DNA of 42,288 nt, from assembly GCA_029058745.1 (NCBI GenBank), contig JAIDXM010000110.1, positions 1 through 42,288 on the forward strand, in the 5' to 3' direction. Origin of the DNA: Muribaculaceae bacterium (GTDB lineage Bacteria > Bacteroidota > Bacteroidia > Bacteroidales > Muribaculaceae). The notes under the pieces were generated by a model. It searched no databases and had not been told where the DNA came from. It saw only the letters and a program-made list of their open reading frames with translations. Both the position numbers and the translations under genes were made by a program. This document shows positions 15,837 through 23,799 of the stretch, piece by piece. Numbering within the stretch: position 1 is the first letter of the stretch; each line of letters starts with the position of its first letter.

Positions 15837-17969
15837 TCAGTCGCCCGCCTCGAATTTATAGATATTGTTGACGTATTTGTTGGTTCCCTTGAGCATCTCC
15901 CCCATATTAGGATTGACAAGCTGATAATACTGCTGCTCATACTGCTGCTCGCTATAAGGGAAGTTCTCAGTGGCCTGTGAGGCTACCTTGTAGGCATAGA
16001 CACCGTTGTCGCCCTTGACCACCACAACCTTTCCAGGCTTTGAACCCGCAATCTTACCCATCACGGCGGCATCACGCACCTGTGCGTTACGTCCGAAACG
16101 GAATGTAGGGTTGTTGACAGCTTCCGCCTCCATAGCCTGGGCCACAGACTCCATGCTTGCAGACTTCGGCTGATATTGCTTAACCAACTCATCACCGGCC
16201 TTCGACTTGCGTGCGCGATCGGAAACGAATGTGCTGACATTTCCGTTTGACACGGGAACATAATCATCGTATTCGGAAGTCACAGCTACAGCATAAAGGG
16301 CAGGTGTAAGCGCATCCTTGCTTTCATAAATGTGGCTCACCTCTCCCGGCTTGGCATCAATCATCACCCAACGCACCACCTGACGGCTGTCTGGATAATA
16401 GCTGTTCATGCCCGCCACACGGGGAACTGCCGCAGAAGAGGCAGTGAGGCTGAAATCCTGTACTGAATAGCCAGCCTTCGCGGCGTTGGCCACGAAATCC
16501 TTGGCTGTGGCATTCTCCTCCAGGAACTTTGAAAGTTTAGCACGCTCATCGTTGATTGTCTTTGAGCTGGGCTTGAGGTCGTAAGTGACCTCATCATATT
16601 CATAGATATCCACCGGAGCGTTTTTCTTCGCCACCTGCGCGAGCACAGCGCCTTGAGGCGACTCCATGAGGGTTATGTAACGGCCTCCGGCTTTGAGGAG
16701 GGTGTCAAGTTGCGAGCTCTCAAGTGCATTTGTGCGACCCTGTGCCGTAAACAATGGAATCCACTGCGCGGGCTGAGCCATCACGCTATCAACGCCGAAT
16801 GTCTTGCCGACAGAGTCAACAGGAAGACCGGAATTGAGGCTGGCAAGCACTTTTGAGGGAAGTCTGTCGCCAACCACTTGCACGATATTGAGCTGAATGG
16901 AGTCGATGGCAGTTGTGCGGCGTCCCATCTTGACAACGGTGAAACCCTTGATGTTTTCTGAAACCACCTTCACTGAATCCGCCGATGCAGAAAGCACATA
17001 ATCCTTGACAGCTCCGTAAGGGAGATCCTTCGCACGAAGCGTCTTGTGGGTGGATACCACACCCTCCTTCTTTATATCTTTTCCAAGCTGTCCGGCACTG
17101 TCACGCAACGATTCCACAACCCTTACGGCAAGCATCCTCGCATCCTCGCGGTCTGGTATGGAGGGAGTGACATTGACAGCGATAAACTTCACGTCTTTCG
17201 TAAGTTCGTCAACCTTGAACATCCCCTTAACCTCATTATATGCCTGGGAAATCTCCGCGTCGCTTACCGCATACTTGGCAGGGTCAAGCTGCCCATAAGG
17301 ATGGAAAGCCACATCAACGTTGCTTGTTGCCACGTAGTCATTGTAAAGAGCCTTCTTGTCAAGATCGTTAGCCTTTACCGTGCCATAAAGGAGACGCTGG
17401 TATTGCTGGCGGCGGATAAGCTTCTTGGTTTCCTCCTCCATAGCCACCCAGGCTTTCTGGAGAGGCGCCATCTGGGCATCGGTGAATCCATTGCGTTTCG
17501 GGTTGAATATCACCTCATAAGCCTGCTGAGGAGTGGAGACACTGAGCCCGGAAGCGTTGAGTTGCTGCAAAAGAATCTGGAAATCAGGATTAATCGGGTT
17601 GTCCATCACGAAGAAACGGAGTTGCTCGCCGGATGTCTGGATTCCGGCATCATCGGCCGCCTTGTCAAGGAGGCGTTCCCCGACAAGCTCGTCAAGAGCC
17701 GCCTGCGACAGAATCTGGGTGTCGAAGTTAGCCGCCTGGGCGGGATTCTGCCTGCGCGCCTGCTCATAACGGTTGTTGAGTTCCTCACGCTTCTGGATGT
17801 AATCGGTATAATCTATTTTCTCACCTCCGATTTTGGCCACCGTGGTATGGTCGCCGAAGAGGTTACGGCTGTTGGTGATCGCATCACCGACAATGAAGGC
17901 AAGAAGCGCCACGCCGATCACTACGATCAGCAACACTGACTTGCTTCTGATTCTCTCTAATGTTGCCAT
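15837..17969 (-). CDS. PpiD/SurA-type periplasmic peptidylprolyl isomerase
   Basis: 710 residues anchored by one N-terminal membrane segment (about 12-28) and otherwise periplasmic. Residues 30-110 resemble the SurA N-terminal chaperone domain (VAKIGGEKIDYTDYIQKREEL; LDELVGERLLDKAADDAGI; VMDNPINPDFQ). The long middle region (about 330-480) is where a parvulin domain is expected, but I cannot point to a complete rotamase active site. It probably acts mainly as a foldase for outer-membrane and secreted proteins. Length is normal for Bacteroidetes members. It is the first gene after a good promoter and heads the series through rlmN and pdxA. Confidence 0.85.
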   Translation of the reverse strand: MATLERIRSKSVLLIVVIGVALLAFIVGDAITNSRNLFGDHTTVAKIGGEKIDYTDYIQKREELNNRYEQARRQNPAQAANFDTQILSQAALDELVGERLLDKAADDAGIQTSGEQLRFFVMDNPINPDFQILLQQLNASGLSVSTPQQAYEVIFNPKRNGFTDAQMAPLQKAWVAMEEETKKLIRRQQYQRLLYGTVKANDLDKKALYNDYVATSNVDVAFHPYGQLDPAKYAVSDAEISQAYNEVKGMFKVDELTKDVKFIAVNVTPSIPDREDARMLAVRVVESLRDSAGQLGKDIKKEGVVSTHKTLRAKDLPYGAVKDYVLSASADSVKVVSENIKGFTVVKMGRRTTAIDSIQLNIVQVVGDRLPSKVLASLNSGLPVDSVGKTFGVDSVMAQPAQWIPLFTAQGRTNALESSQLDTLLKAGGRYITLMESPQGAVLAQVAKKNAPVDIYEYDEVTYDLKPSSKTINDERAKLSKFLEENATAKDFVANAAKAGYSVQDFSLTASSAAVPRVAGMNSYYPDSRQVVRWVMIDAKPGEVSHIYESKDALTPALYAVAVTSEYDDYVPVSNGNVSTFVSDRARKSKAGDELVKQYQPKSASMESVAQAMEAEAVNNPTFRFGRNAQVRDAAVMGKIAGSKPGKVVVVKGDNGVYAYKVASQATENFPYSEQQYEQQYYQLVNPNMGEMLKGTNKYVNNIYKFEAGD

Positions 17970-18101
17970 TCTGTGCTATAGCTGATAATTGTATTGATTA
18001 ATTCGTTTGAAAAAGCCAAACCCGGGTTGTCAGCCCATCGAAGGGGGAGACTACCGGATTTTCGGGGTTTACATACGTCCGTCTGTCCCCGATTGAGCAC
18101 G

Positions 18102-18133
18102 CAAAGATAACACTTTTGCATCAATTACCCAAT
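18102..18133 (-). promoter_or_regulatory. Promoter of the foldase-rlmN-pdxA series
   Basis: Minus-strand ATTG (18130-18133), 20 nt, TATCTTTG (18102-18109, exact TAnnTTTG). It leaves a leader of about 125 nt before the foldase start codon. Confidence 0.55.
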
Positions 18134-18232
18134 TTTAGGACCGATTTATTAAATATTTTTCATATTCACAGTGTGTTCCTTAAACCCGCAGTCCCACACT
18201 CTTGCCGACAGCCGCAGTTGCCCCGGGCCATT

Positions 18233-19555
18233 TCATCCGATGCCGAATGCCTTCCGTATGTCGTCCACCCGGTCTTCCTTTTCCCATGTGAAGAGTTCCA
18301 CCTCACGCGTAATCGGCTCTTTCTCATAGCGCGACCGGAATGTCTTCACCACAGTTCTGGGAACCTGTCCAAGATGGCCGTATGACGCTGTCTCCCTGTA
18401 GATTGGATTGCGCAACTTCAGGTCCCTTTCTATTGCACCGGGACGAAGGTCGAACATCTCCTTAATCTTTCCGGCTATCATCGAATCAGACACTCCCGGA
18501 ATGGCAGTGCCATATGTATCGACAAAGACACTGACAGGCTCCGACACTCCGATGGCATAGCTCACCTGCACAAGCATCTCACGGGCCACCCCGGCCGCCA
18601 CCATGTTTCTCGCGATATGACGGCATGCATAGGCAGCCGAACGGTCAACCTTGGACGGGTCCTTGCCTGAGAAAGCGCCACCGCCATGCGCTCCCCTGCC
18701 TCCATATGTATCTACTATTATCTTGCGTCCGGTGAGTCCGGTGTCGGCATGAGGGCCACCGAGCACGAACTTGCCAGTCGGGTTGACATGGAGCACAAGG
18801 TCGCCATCAAACATAGCCCTAATGTTTTCGGGCAACTTCGCAATCACCCTTGGAAGAAGGACACTCTTCACATCTTCCCTTATCCTCTCCAGCATCTCCT
18901 CATCGGCACGCACCTGAGCCTGCGCCGACTCGTCAAGCGGGGTTATGAATTCGTCATGTTGGGTCGAAATCACGATTGTATGTATCCTTTTGGGAGTCCT
19001 GTCGTCGTTATATTCCACCGTAACCTGGCTTTTGGAGTCAGGACGCAGATAAGTCTTGAGCTTCCCCTTGCGGTAATAAGTCATCTCCTTACCCTCGCGG
19101 CGGATTGCGGCGAGTTCGCGCAGAAGCATGTGGGAAAGATCGAGAGTCAGAGGCATATAGTTGGAGGTCTCATTGACGGCATAACCAAACATCATCCCCT
19201 GGTCGCCGGCGCCCTGCTCAAGCTGGTCGCCACGGCTCACGCCACGGTTGATGTCGCCGCTCTGCTCATGTATGGCCGACAGGATGCCGAGGGAATCCCC
19301 GTCAAACCGGAAGGCCCCCCTGTCATATCCGATTTCCTTTATCAGCTCGCGTGTGGAGTTATGGATATCGACATACGCGTCGCTCCTGACCTCACCGGCC
19401 ACCACCACCTGCCCGGTGGTGCACAATGTCTCTATCGCCACATGGCTTTGGGGGTCGCGTGCCAGAAATTCATCAAGCAACACATCGCTGATTTGGTCAG
19501 AGACCTTGTCGGGATGCCCTTCCGACACTGATTCTGAAGTAAATAAGTAGCTCAT
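18233..19555 (-). CDS. metK: S-adenosylmethionine synthetase
   Basis: Makes SAM from methionine and ATP. 440 residues, about 50 longer than E. coli MetK, as is usual in Bacteroidetes. Motifs are SESVSEGHPDKVSDQISD at the N-terminus (His and Asp of the active site), GAGDQGMMFGYA (methionine loop), TGRKIIVDTYGG followed by GGGAFSGKDPSKVDRSAAY (phosphate-binding signature), and a long C-terminal domain ending in a WEKEDRVDDIR segment. It stands alone behind a 270-nt leader with riboswitch features, so its expression is probably turned down when SAM is plentiful. Confidence 0.98.
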   Translation of the reverse strand: MSYLFTSESVSEGHPDKVSDQISDVLLDEFLARDPQSHVAIETLCTTGQVVVAGEVRSDAYVDIHNSTRELIKEIGYDRGAFRFDGDSLGILSAIHEQSGDINRGVSRGDQLEQGAGDQGMMFGYAVNETSNYMPLTLDLSHMLLRELAAIRREGKEMTYYRKGKLKTYLRPDSKSQVTVEYNDDRTPKRIHTIVISTQHDEFITPLDESAQAQVRADEEMLERIREDVKSVLLPRVIAKLPENIRAMFDGDLVLHVNPTGKFVLGGPHADTGLTGRKIIVDTYGGRGAHGGGAFSGKDPSKVDRSAAYACRHIARNMVAAGVAREMLVQVSYAIGVSEPVSVFVDTYGTAIPGVSDSMIAGKIKEMFDLRPGAIERDLKLRNPIYRETASYGHLGQVPRTVVKTFRSRYEKEPITREVELFTWEKEDRVDDIRKAFGIG

Positions 19556-19638
19556 TTTCGTTTTAATTTAATTCAAAGTTAATAAAGACAAACCGTCCAC
19601 GCATAAGAATATAGCTTATTCCCTTCCTGCGACGGCAT

Positions 19639-19678
19639 AAAAAAAGAGCAATCGGATAAAAATCTGACCGCCCGATGC
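19639..19678 (-). terminator. Terminator of the metK leader
   Basis: On the minus strand ATCGG (19672-19676) pairs with CCGAT (19651-19655), extendable by G-C pairs beyond a bulge and an inner GAT/ATC. The hairpin is followed by T7 (A7 at 19639-19645 on the plus strand). It lies between the aptamer-like region and the metK start, where a riboswitch-controlled terminator is expected. Confidence 0.6.
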
Positions 19679-19699
19679 CCTGCATACTCCCTCCGGCGG

Positions 19700-19805
19700 A
19701 GACATGTCCGGACGGAGTTGGAGACTAACCTCGAATGTGCAGTTTTAGCATTTTTTTGAGTGGTTGCAAGCAGCCAAATTTTTCCACGTGTGAAGAGAGC
19801 CACAA
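19700..19805 (-). promoter_or_regulatory. Probable SAM riboswitch aptamer upstream of metK
   Basis: In the metK leader, minus strand, TTTGGCTGCTTGCAACC is followed after about 10 nt by ATGCTAAAAC. The pair GCAACC ... TGCTAA is the hallmark of the S-box (SAM-I) core, and this wording is what I recall from Bacteroidetes metK leaders. GTGG ... CCAC encloses the first part. A GGAG-containing hairpin and then an intrinsic terminator follow towards metK. The exact class (SAM-I or a variant) and the P1 stem cannot be settled by eye. Confidence 0.55.
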
Positions 19806-19829
19806 CGACCCTGCTCCTTTTTCTCTCCG

Positions 19830-19861
19830 CAAAATTACAACAAATACATAAAGATTGCAAG
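19830..19861 (-). promoter_or_regulatory. metK promoter
   Basis: Minus-strand CTTG (19858-19861), 20 nt, TAATTTTG (19830-19837). The predicted start near 19823 gives the roughly 270-nt leader that carries the riboswitch and terminator. Confidence 0.6.
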
Positions 19862-19908
19862 AATACAGGCATAAAAAAAGCTACAGACTCATAGAATCCA
19901 TAGCTCTG

Positions 19909-19982
19909 TCGGGGTGAGGCGACTCGAACGCCCGACCTCTACGTCCCGAACGTAGCGCGCTAGCCAACTGTGCTACACCCCG
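19909..19982 (-). tRNA. tRNA-Pro (anticodon CGG)
   Basis: 74 nt on the minus strand. The acceptor stem is CGGGGTG/CACCCCG with discriminator A. The anticodon stem is CTACG/CGTAG around loop TTCGGGA, so the anticodon is CGG, reading CCG. The T arm holds GTTCGAGT with a 5-bp stem. The D stem GCAC/GCGC has one A-C mismatch. The 3' CCA is not encoded. A close promoter match lies 17 nt upstream. Confidence 0.93.
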
Positions 19983-19998
19983 ATTGCCTTAGCGAGTG

Positions 19999-20029
19999 CA
20001 AAATTAGATATTTTTTCTGAATCCGCAAA
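19999..20029 (-). promoter_or_regulatory. tRNA-Pro promoter
   Basis: Minus-strand TTTG (20026-20029), 19 nt, TAATTTTG (19999-20006), ending 17 nt before the mature tRNA 5' end. Both elements match the Bacteroidetes consensus. Confidence 0.65.
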
Positions 20030-20043
20030 ATATTTCGGATATT

Positions 20044-20076
20044 TTTTCCTCGTTTCGTCCGGAATTGCTAATTTTG
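20044..20076 (+). promoter_or_regulatory. Promoter candidate of the UbiA-like gene
   Basis: Plus-strand TTTT (20044-20047, one mismatch to TTTG), 21 nt, TAATTTTG (20069-20076), 79 nt before the start codon. It is divergent from the tRNA promoter. Confidence 0.45.
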
Positions 20077-20155
20077 CTGAATCGGGGTCTCCGCAGGACG
20101 GCCCGGCATCCCCACTCCGAGGGGCACTTTTTCAGAACCCATAACCCACTTATCC

Positions 20156-21103
20156 ATGTCTATCCTTCCTTCCATAATAACACACCGAAGCCAAAGCTCA
20201 CTGATGATGGGCATAGGCTCCGTATTAGCCGGCACAGCATGCGCGGCCTTGAGAGGCAACACGGAAATACTGCCTGCCACATTGTGCATTGCGTTCGTGA
20301 TTTTCGCGCAGCTTTCCGCAAACTTCTACTATCAGTATTTCGACGAGTCCAACAGATGTGGCAACAATATCGACCTGCGCATACACACAAGATTCCAGGA
20401 TTCCGGCTTCCCTTTGCTCAAGGAATTCAGCATAGGGATGCTTATGCTTGCCGTGATGACAGGGATGGCTCTTGCCGTGATGTCGGGATGGTGGATAATT
20501 GTAATCGGAGCTTTCCTATTGATTAGCGGATGGCTCGCGTGTGGAGGAAGCCTTCCCTTGCTCCGCACTCCCTATGGGCCAATCTGCTCCTTCATGCTTT
20601 TCGGGCCAGTGGCGGTGATTTCCACATCAATGATACAGATTTCTCACGACTCCGTGGAGAGGGCAGCATGGTATTATGTCACACCCTCTATCTATATGTC
20701 AGTCGTGATTGGACTCATGTGTGTCAATTCAACCCTGATGTATGGATACTCCACATTCGTACGTGACCTCAGAAATACCAAAGAGTCGTTTGTCACAACA
20801 TTCGGGAGGAAAGCCACGAGATTCATGTTCATAGCCAACTCTCTGCTATATACGGGCATTTCCATCTACATGTGTCTATCCCTGCATCTCAAATTGAATG
20901 GCCTTGACATCATGCCGGCCATCCTTTGCCTAATCATAGACATATATATCTGGCGCAAGATGCGCTCCCTTCCACGCCATCAGCTCAACGGGCTTGTAGA
21001 TATCGCCAACTTCAATGTCTTGCTTATGGGACTTCTCTCATTCCTGATTTTCGAGCTGACCGGCGAACCCGACGATAGCACACTGACCTTCTTCGGTCTT
21101 TGA
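20156..21103 (+). CDS. UbiA-superfamily prenyltransferase-like protein, MenA-like but degenerate
   Basis: 315 residues with about eight or nine membrane segments, the length and topology of MenA (1,4-dihydroxy-2-naphthoate prenyltransferase). The first loop reads SANFYYQYFDESNR where MenA has N-x3-D-Y-x-D, so the first Asp is Gln and the second is kept. The second loop reads FVRDLRNTKESF, where the family has RDIxxD-type sequence; the last Asp is lost. The following FGRKATRFMF fits the family's LG-R pattern. Either the substrate differs or it is not an active prenyltransferase. It is the only core-region protein gene on the plus strand between 7.4 and 37.6 kb. Confidence 0.65.
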   Translation: MSILPSIITHRSQSSLMMGIGSVLAGTACAALRGNTEILPATLCIAFVIFAQLSANFYYQYFDESNRCGNNIDLRIHTRFQDSGFPLLKEFSIGMLMLAVMTGMALAVMSGWWIIVIGAFLLISGWLACGGSLPLLRTPYGPICSFMLFGPVAVISTSMIQISHDSVERAAWYYVTPSIYMSVVIGLMCVNSTLMYGYSTFVRDLRNTKESFVTTFGRKATRFMFIANSLLYTGISIYMCLSLHLKLNGLDIMPAILCLIIDIYIWRKMRSLPRHQLNGLVDIANFNVLLMGLLSFLIFELTGEPDDSTLTFFGL

Positions 21104-21118
21104 CAGCAGTCCGCATAT

Positions 21119-21430
21119 TCATTGCGACACCACCTCGTCAAGCGGACTCCTTGGCTGTGGTTTCCTACGCGCCGGGGCCTTTCTCAATTTACCGCCATCC
21201 TTTTTCAAAATGCCCCCCGCCGTTCCGGTCGAATCAGCTGGAGAATCGTCCGAATCATGAACCGCGACAGAATCGCCGGCCACAAGCACTTCCACATCCT
21301 CTCTCGTGATAACCTTTTCCGGACGCCCGCACCACGCCACACACAATCCTGAAACCGTGACACACAGCGCTACTGCCGCCACGATAAGAATCCCTTTGCG
21401 TTCTGAAGATGATACCGGCTTATGTGCCAT
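21119..21430 (-). CDS. Small single-pass membrane protein, unknown
   Basis: 103 residues: a short polar N-terminus, one membrane segment (about 13-34), then an acidic stretch (about 40-68) and a basic Lys/Arg/Pro-rich tail. No domain recognised. It lies 53 nt downstream of tamL on the same strand and may be the last gene of the vanZ-tamB-tamL transcript. Its stop is 15 nt from the convergent UbiA-like stop. Whether it is widely conserved I cannot tell. Confidence 0.55.
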   Translation of the reverse strand: MAHKPVSSSERKGILIVAAVALCVTVSGLCVAWCGRPEKVITREDVEVLVAGDSVAVHDSDDSPADSTGTAGGILKKDGGKLRKAPARRKPQPRSPLDEVVSQ

Positions 21431-21483
21431 AGCTGAAAAATAAAAATCAATGATAAATCCTGACGCCGCAATCCCGGAATGCC

Positions 21484-23799
21484 TTAGAACGGATAGCCTA
21501 TTGCAAGATGGAAAGCAAAAGCGTCTTTGAATCTGATATTGAAATAATGCGGCGTGCCTGTGTCATAGGGGGCGTGAAGTCCGTATCCGAGGTCGCCTCT
21601 GATTACCATCATGCCTATATCCACACGCAGACCCACACCGGTGCCGAGCGCGATGTCTTTGAGGAAATGTTTCCCCGTCAAAGTGCCGCCGGGTCGAAGC
21701 GGGTCATTCTTGAGCAACCATATATTGCCTGCGTCAAGAAACACCGCCCCGTGGAGCACACTGATTATCGGGAAACGATATTCAGTGTTCAACTCCAGCT
21801 TGAATGTACCCGTCTGGTCGAAATATCCGTTCCTCTGCGACTCCGGGGCTCTATATGACCCGGGGCCTATGGAACGCACCGTAAAAGCCCTGATGGAGTT
21901 CGCGCCACCGATATAGAACTGTTCCGAATATGGCACCTCCCGCGAATTGCCATATGCATGGGCGGCTCCGATGAGCACACGCGACACAAGCCACTGGTCA
22001 CTCCCCCTGACAAGGCGACGGTTATAGACAAGCTGCGCCTGCCCTTTCACAAACTGCGAGAATGGCGTGCCGAACAGCTTCTTCTCTCCCCTGGCCCTGC
22101 AGAGGCTCCATATACCGTCAAACAGGTTGCCCGCCTCCGTGAATGTCACCGAGAAGTTGATGCCGTTTATCTTTTCCCGCTCAAAGAAGCGGTCGTAGGT
22201 ATAGGTATATGACAACTGGGGGATGAACTGGCTCTGGAAACTCAATGCCACCGCAGGATTGAGCGACATGATTGAATCGAACTCATGGGTGGTGGATATA
22301 AGCTTATTATATGTCAGCTTGAACGGGGTGAACTGATTGACGGAATATCGTGACGCACGCCACTCATATGTTATGCCGGTATTGAATTCGGCGAGCTTGA
22401 AGAAATGAGGACGGTTAAGTATGCTTACGCCAAGCGATATGGTGGTCCAGTTAAGGTCACGCTCCGTGCGTTTTATGAAGCGCGGAGCCAGCATCCTCGG
22501 GAATGCCAGAGAGGCCGTAAGCCCGAACTCATAGCTGTTGAACACGCTGCTGCGATTGCGTCCTGTCTGCCACTCATAATCAGCGTTAAACTGGAGACTC
22601 AACCGCTCACCACCGCCGAACGTATTGCGGTTGGCAAGGCCCAGAATCAGTCCGGGGCCGAGGTAGCTGTTGGATTTCGATGTGGCGTTCACCTCTATTG
22701 ACGCCTCCATGGGGTCGTCAAACTGTACTATGTTATAGACATCAAGCAAAGTGTTGCCGGCAGAAGTGTCAGCCGGCACTGGCTGAATCTGGATGTTGCC
22801 GAAAATTCCGAGTCGGGAAAGACGTGTCTGCGTACGGTCCATATCACGCACAGAGAATAGTTTCCCGGGACGGAATGTGATGCATGACGGTATCAGGTTT
22901 TTCCGCAGTTTGGCGGGCCGCATCACAATCACCTCCCCTTTCGGGGTCTGGACAGTGTCCGGAGTCCCGGCAAAGCTGTCGCTTTTACGCAATACGGTTG
23001 TGACTATCTTTCCGGTGCGATACTGCGTCCTGGCCATCTGCGGCATATTGTCGGCAAGGGTCATTTTTATGGCTATGCTTCCGGGCGTAATCAGGGAATC
23101 GGCAAGGAATTCCACATATTCAGGACGGAAATAATAATACCCTCTGTTGCGGAGACGATTGGCAATCCTCACCCTCTCCGCCGACAATGAATCCACACAG
23201 AACACTTCCCCCTTCTGAAGGTACGGACTCTTTTTAGCCACAGAATCTATAAACCCGCAAATCTTAGACTTGGGATCATTGAAATATATGATTGAGTCGA
23301 TACGGTAGGGTCGCGACACATTCAGCGTATAGTCTATGCTTGCCTTTCTCTTGTTCTTCTTGCTGTAGTCTATACTATAAGAAGCCGTGGAGCCGAAATA
23401 ACCGTTGTTGTCAAGAATCTGCTCCATCAGCTTAACGCGCATCTCCGGACGGACCTCGCTAATCGGCACATTTGGCTTGGCAAGATGATCATAGAGCCAT
23501 CCTTTCAATCCCTTGGCAGAGTCATTCCAGTTGTTATAAACCCACAGTCCGAGAGGAATCTTAATGAACGGTGCAAAAATGTAGTCGTTGGCATCGCAGT
23601 TCGATGCCTCCTTAAGATTATCGACGAGTCCAACCGGCAATTTCTCATTGTCGGAGCGAATTATGTCGAAGTCTCCCACTCCGGTGTATCTCGTCTCGCC
23701 CTGTCCAAGACGCCGTGTCGTGGAACAGGCACATGCCATCACGGCCAAGACCGCCACCAGGCCACACATTACATCAAAGCGAATCTTTTCTCTCTTCAT
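21484..23799 (-). CDS. tamL: TamL, lipoprotein-type Omp85 outer-membrane assembly factor
   Basis: 771 residues. A lipoprotein signal peptide is followed by CSTTRRLGQGETRYTG, typical of TamL, the Bacteroidetes lipidated counterpart of TamA. POTRA-like repeats fill about residues 40-330. The 16-strand barrel follows, with FYIGGANSIRAFTVRSIGPGS in the late barrel (the Omp85 loop-6 region) and a C-terminal Phe (AIGYPF). The start at 23799 overlaps the tamB end by 26 nt, so both are made from one message. With TamB it should help insert or feed lipids or proteins to the outer membrane. An alternative Met at 23769 would shorten the n-region of the signal. Confidence 0.88.
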   Translation of the reverse strand: MKREKIRFDVMCGLVAVLAVMACACSTTRRLGQGETRYTGVGDFDIIRSDNEKLPVGLVDNLKEASNCDANDYIFAPFIKIPLGLWVYNNWNDSAKGLKGWLYDHLAKPNVPISEVRPEMRVKLMEQILDNNGYFGSTASYSIDYSKKNKRKASIDYTLNVSRPYRIDSIIYFNDPKSKICGFIDSVAKKSPYLQKGEVFCVDSLSAERVRIANRLRNRGYYYFRPEYVEFLADSLITPGSIAIKMTLADNMPQMARTQYRTGKIVTTVLRKSDSFAGTPDTVQTPKGEVIVMRPAKLRKNLIPSCITFRPGKLFSVRDMDRTQTRLSRLGIFGNIQIQPVPADTSAGNTLLDVYNIVQFDDPMEASIEVNATSKSNSYLGPGLILGLANRNTFGGGERLSLQFNADYEWQTGRNRSSVFNSYEFGLTASLAFPRMLAPRFIKRTERDLNWTTISLGVSILNRPHFFKLAEFNTGITYEWRASRYSVNQFTPFKLTYNKLISTTHEFDSIMSLNPAVALSFQSQFIPQLSYTYTYDRFFEREKINGINFSVTFTEAGNLFDGIWSLCRARGEKKLFGTPFSQFVKGQAQLVYNRRLVRGSDQWLVSRVLIGAAHAYGNSREVPYSEQFYIGGANSIRAFTVRSIGPGSYRAPESQRNGYFDQTGTFKLELNTEYRFPIISVLHGAVFLDAGNIWLLKNDPLRPGGTLTGKHFLKDIALGTGVGLRVDIGMMVIRGDLGYGLHAPYDTGTPHYFNIRFKDAFAFHLAIGYPF

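Noticed and set aside
19579..19872. 97-codon minus-strand frame upstream of metK
   Set aside because: It runs through the promoter, riboswitch-like region and terminator; composition is not protein-like.
20065..20526. 153-codon plus-strand frame overlapping the UbiA-like gene
   Set aside because: The overlapping frame 20156-21103 has clear membrane segments and family motifs; this one is a shadow rich in His and Arg.
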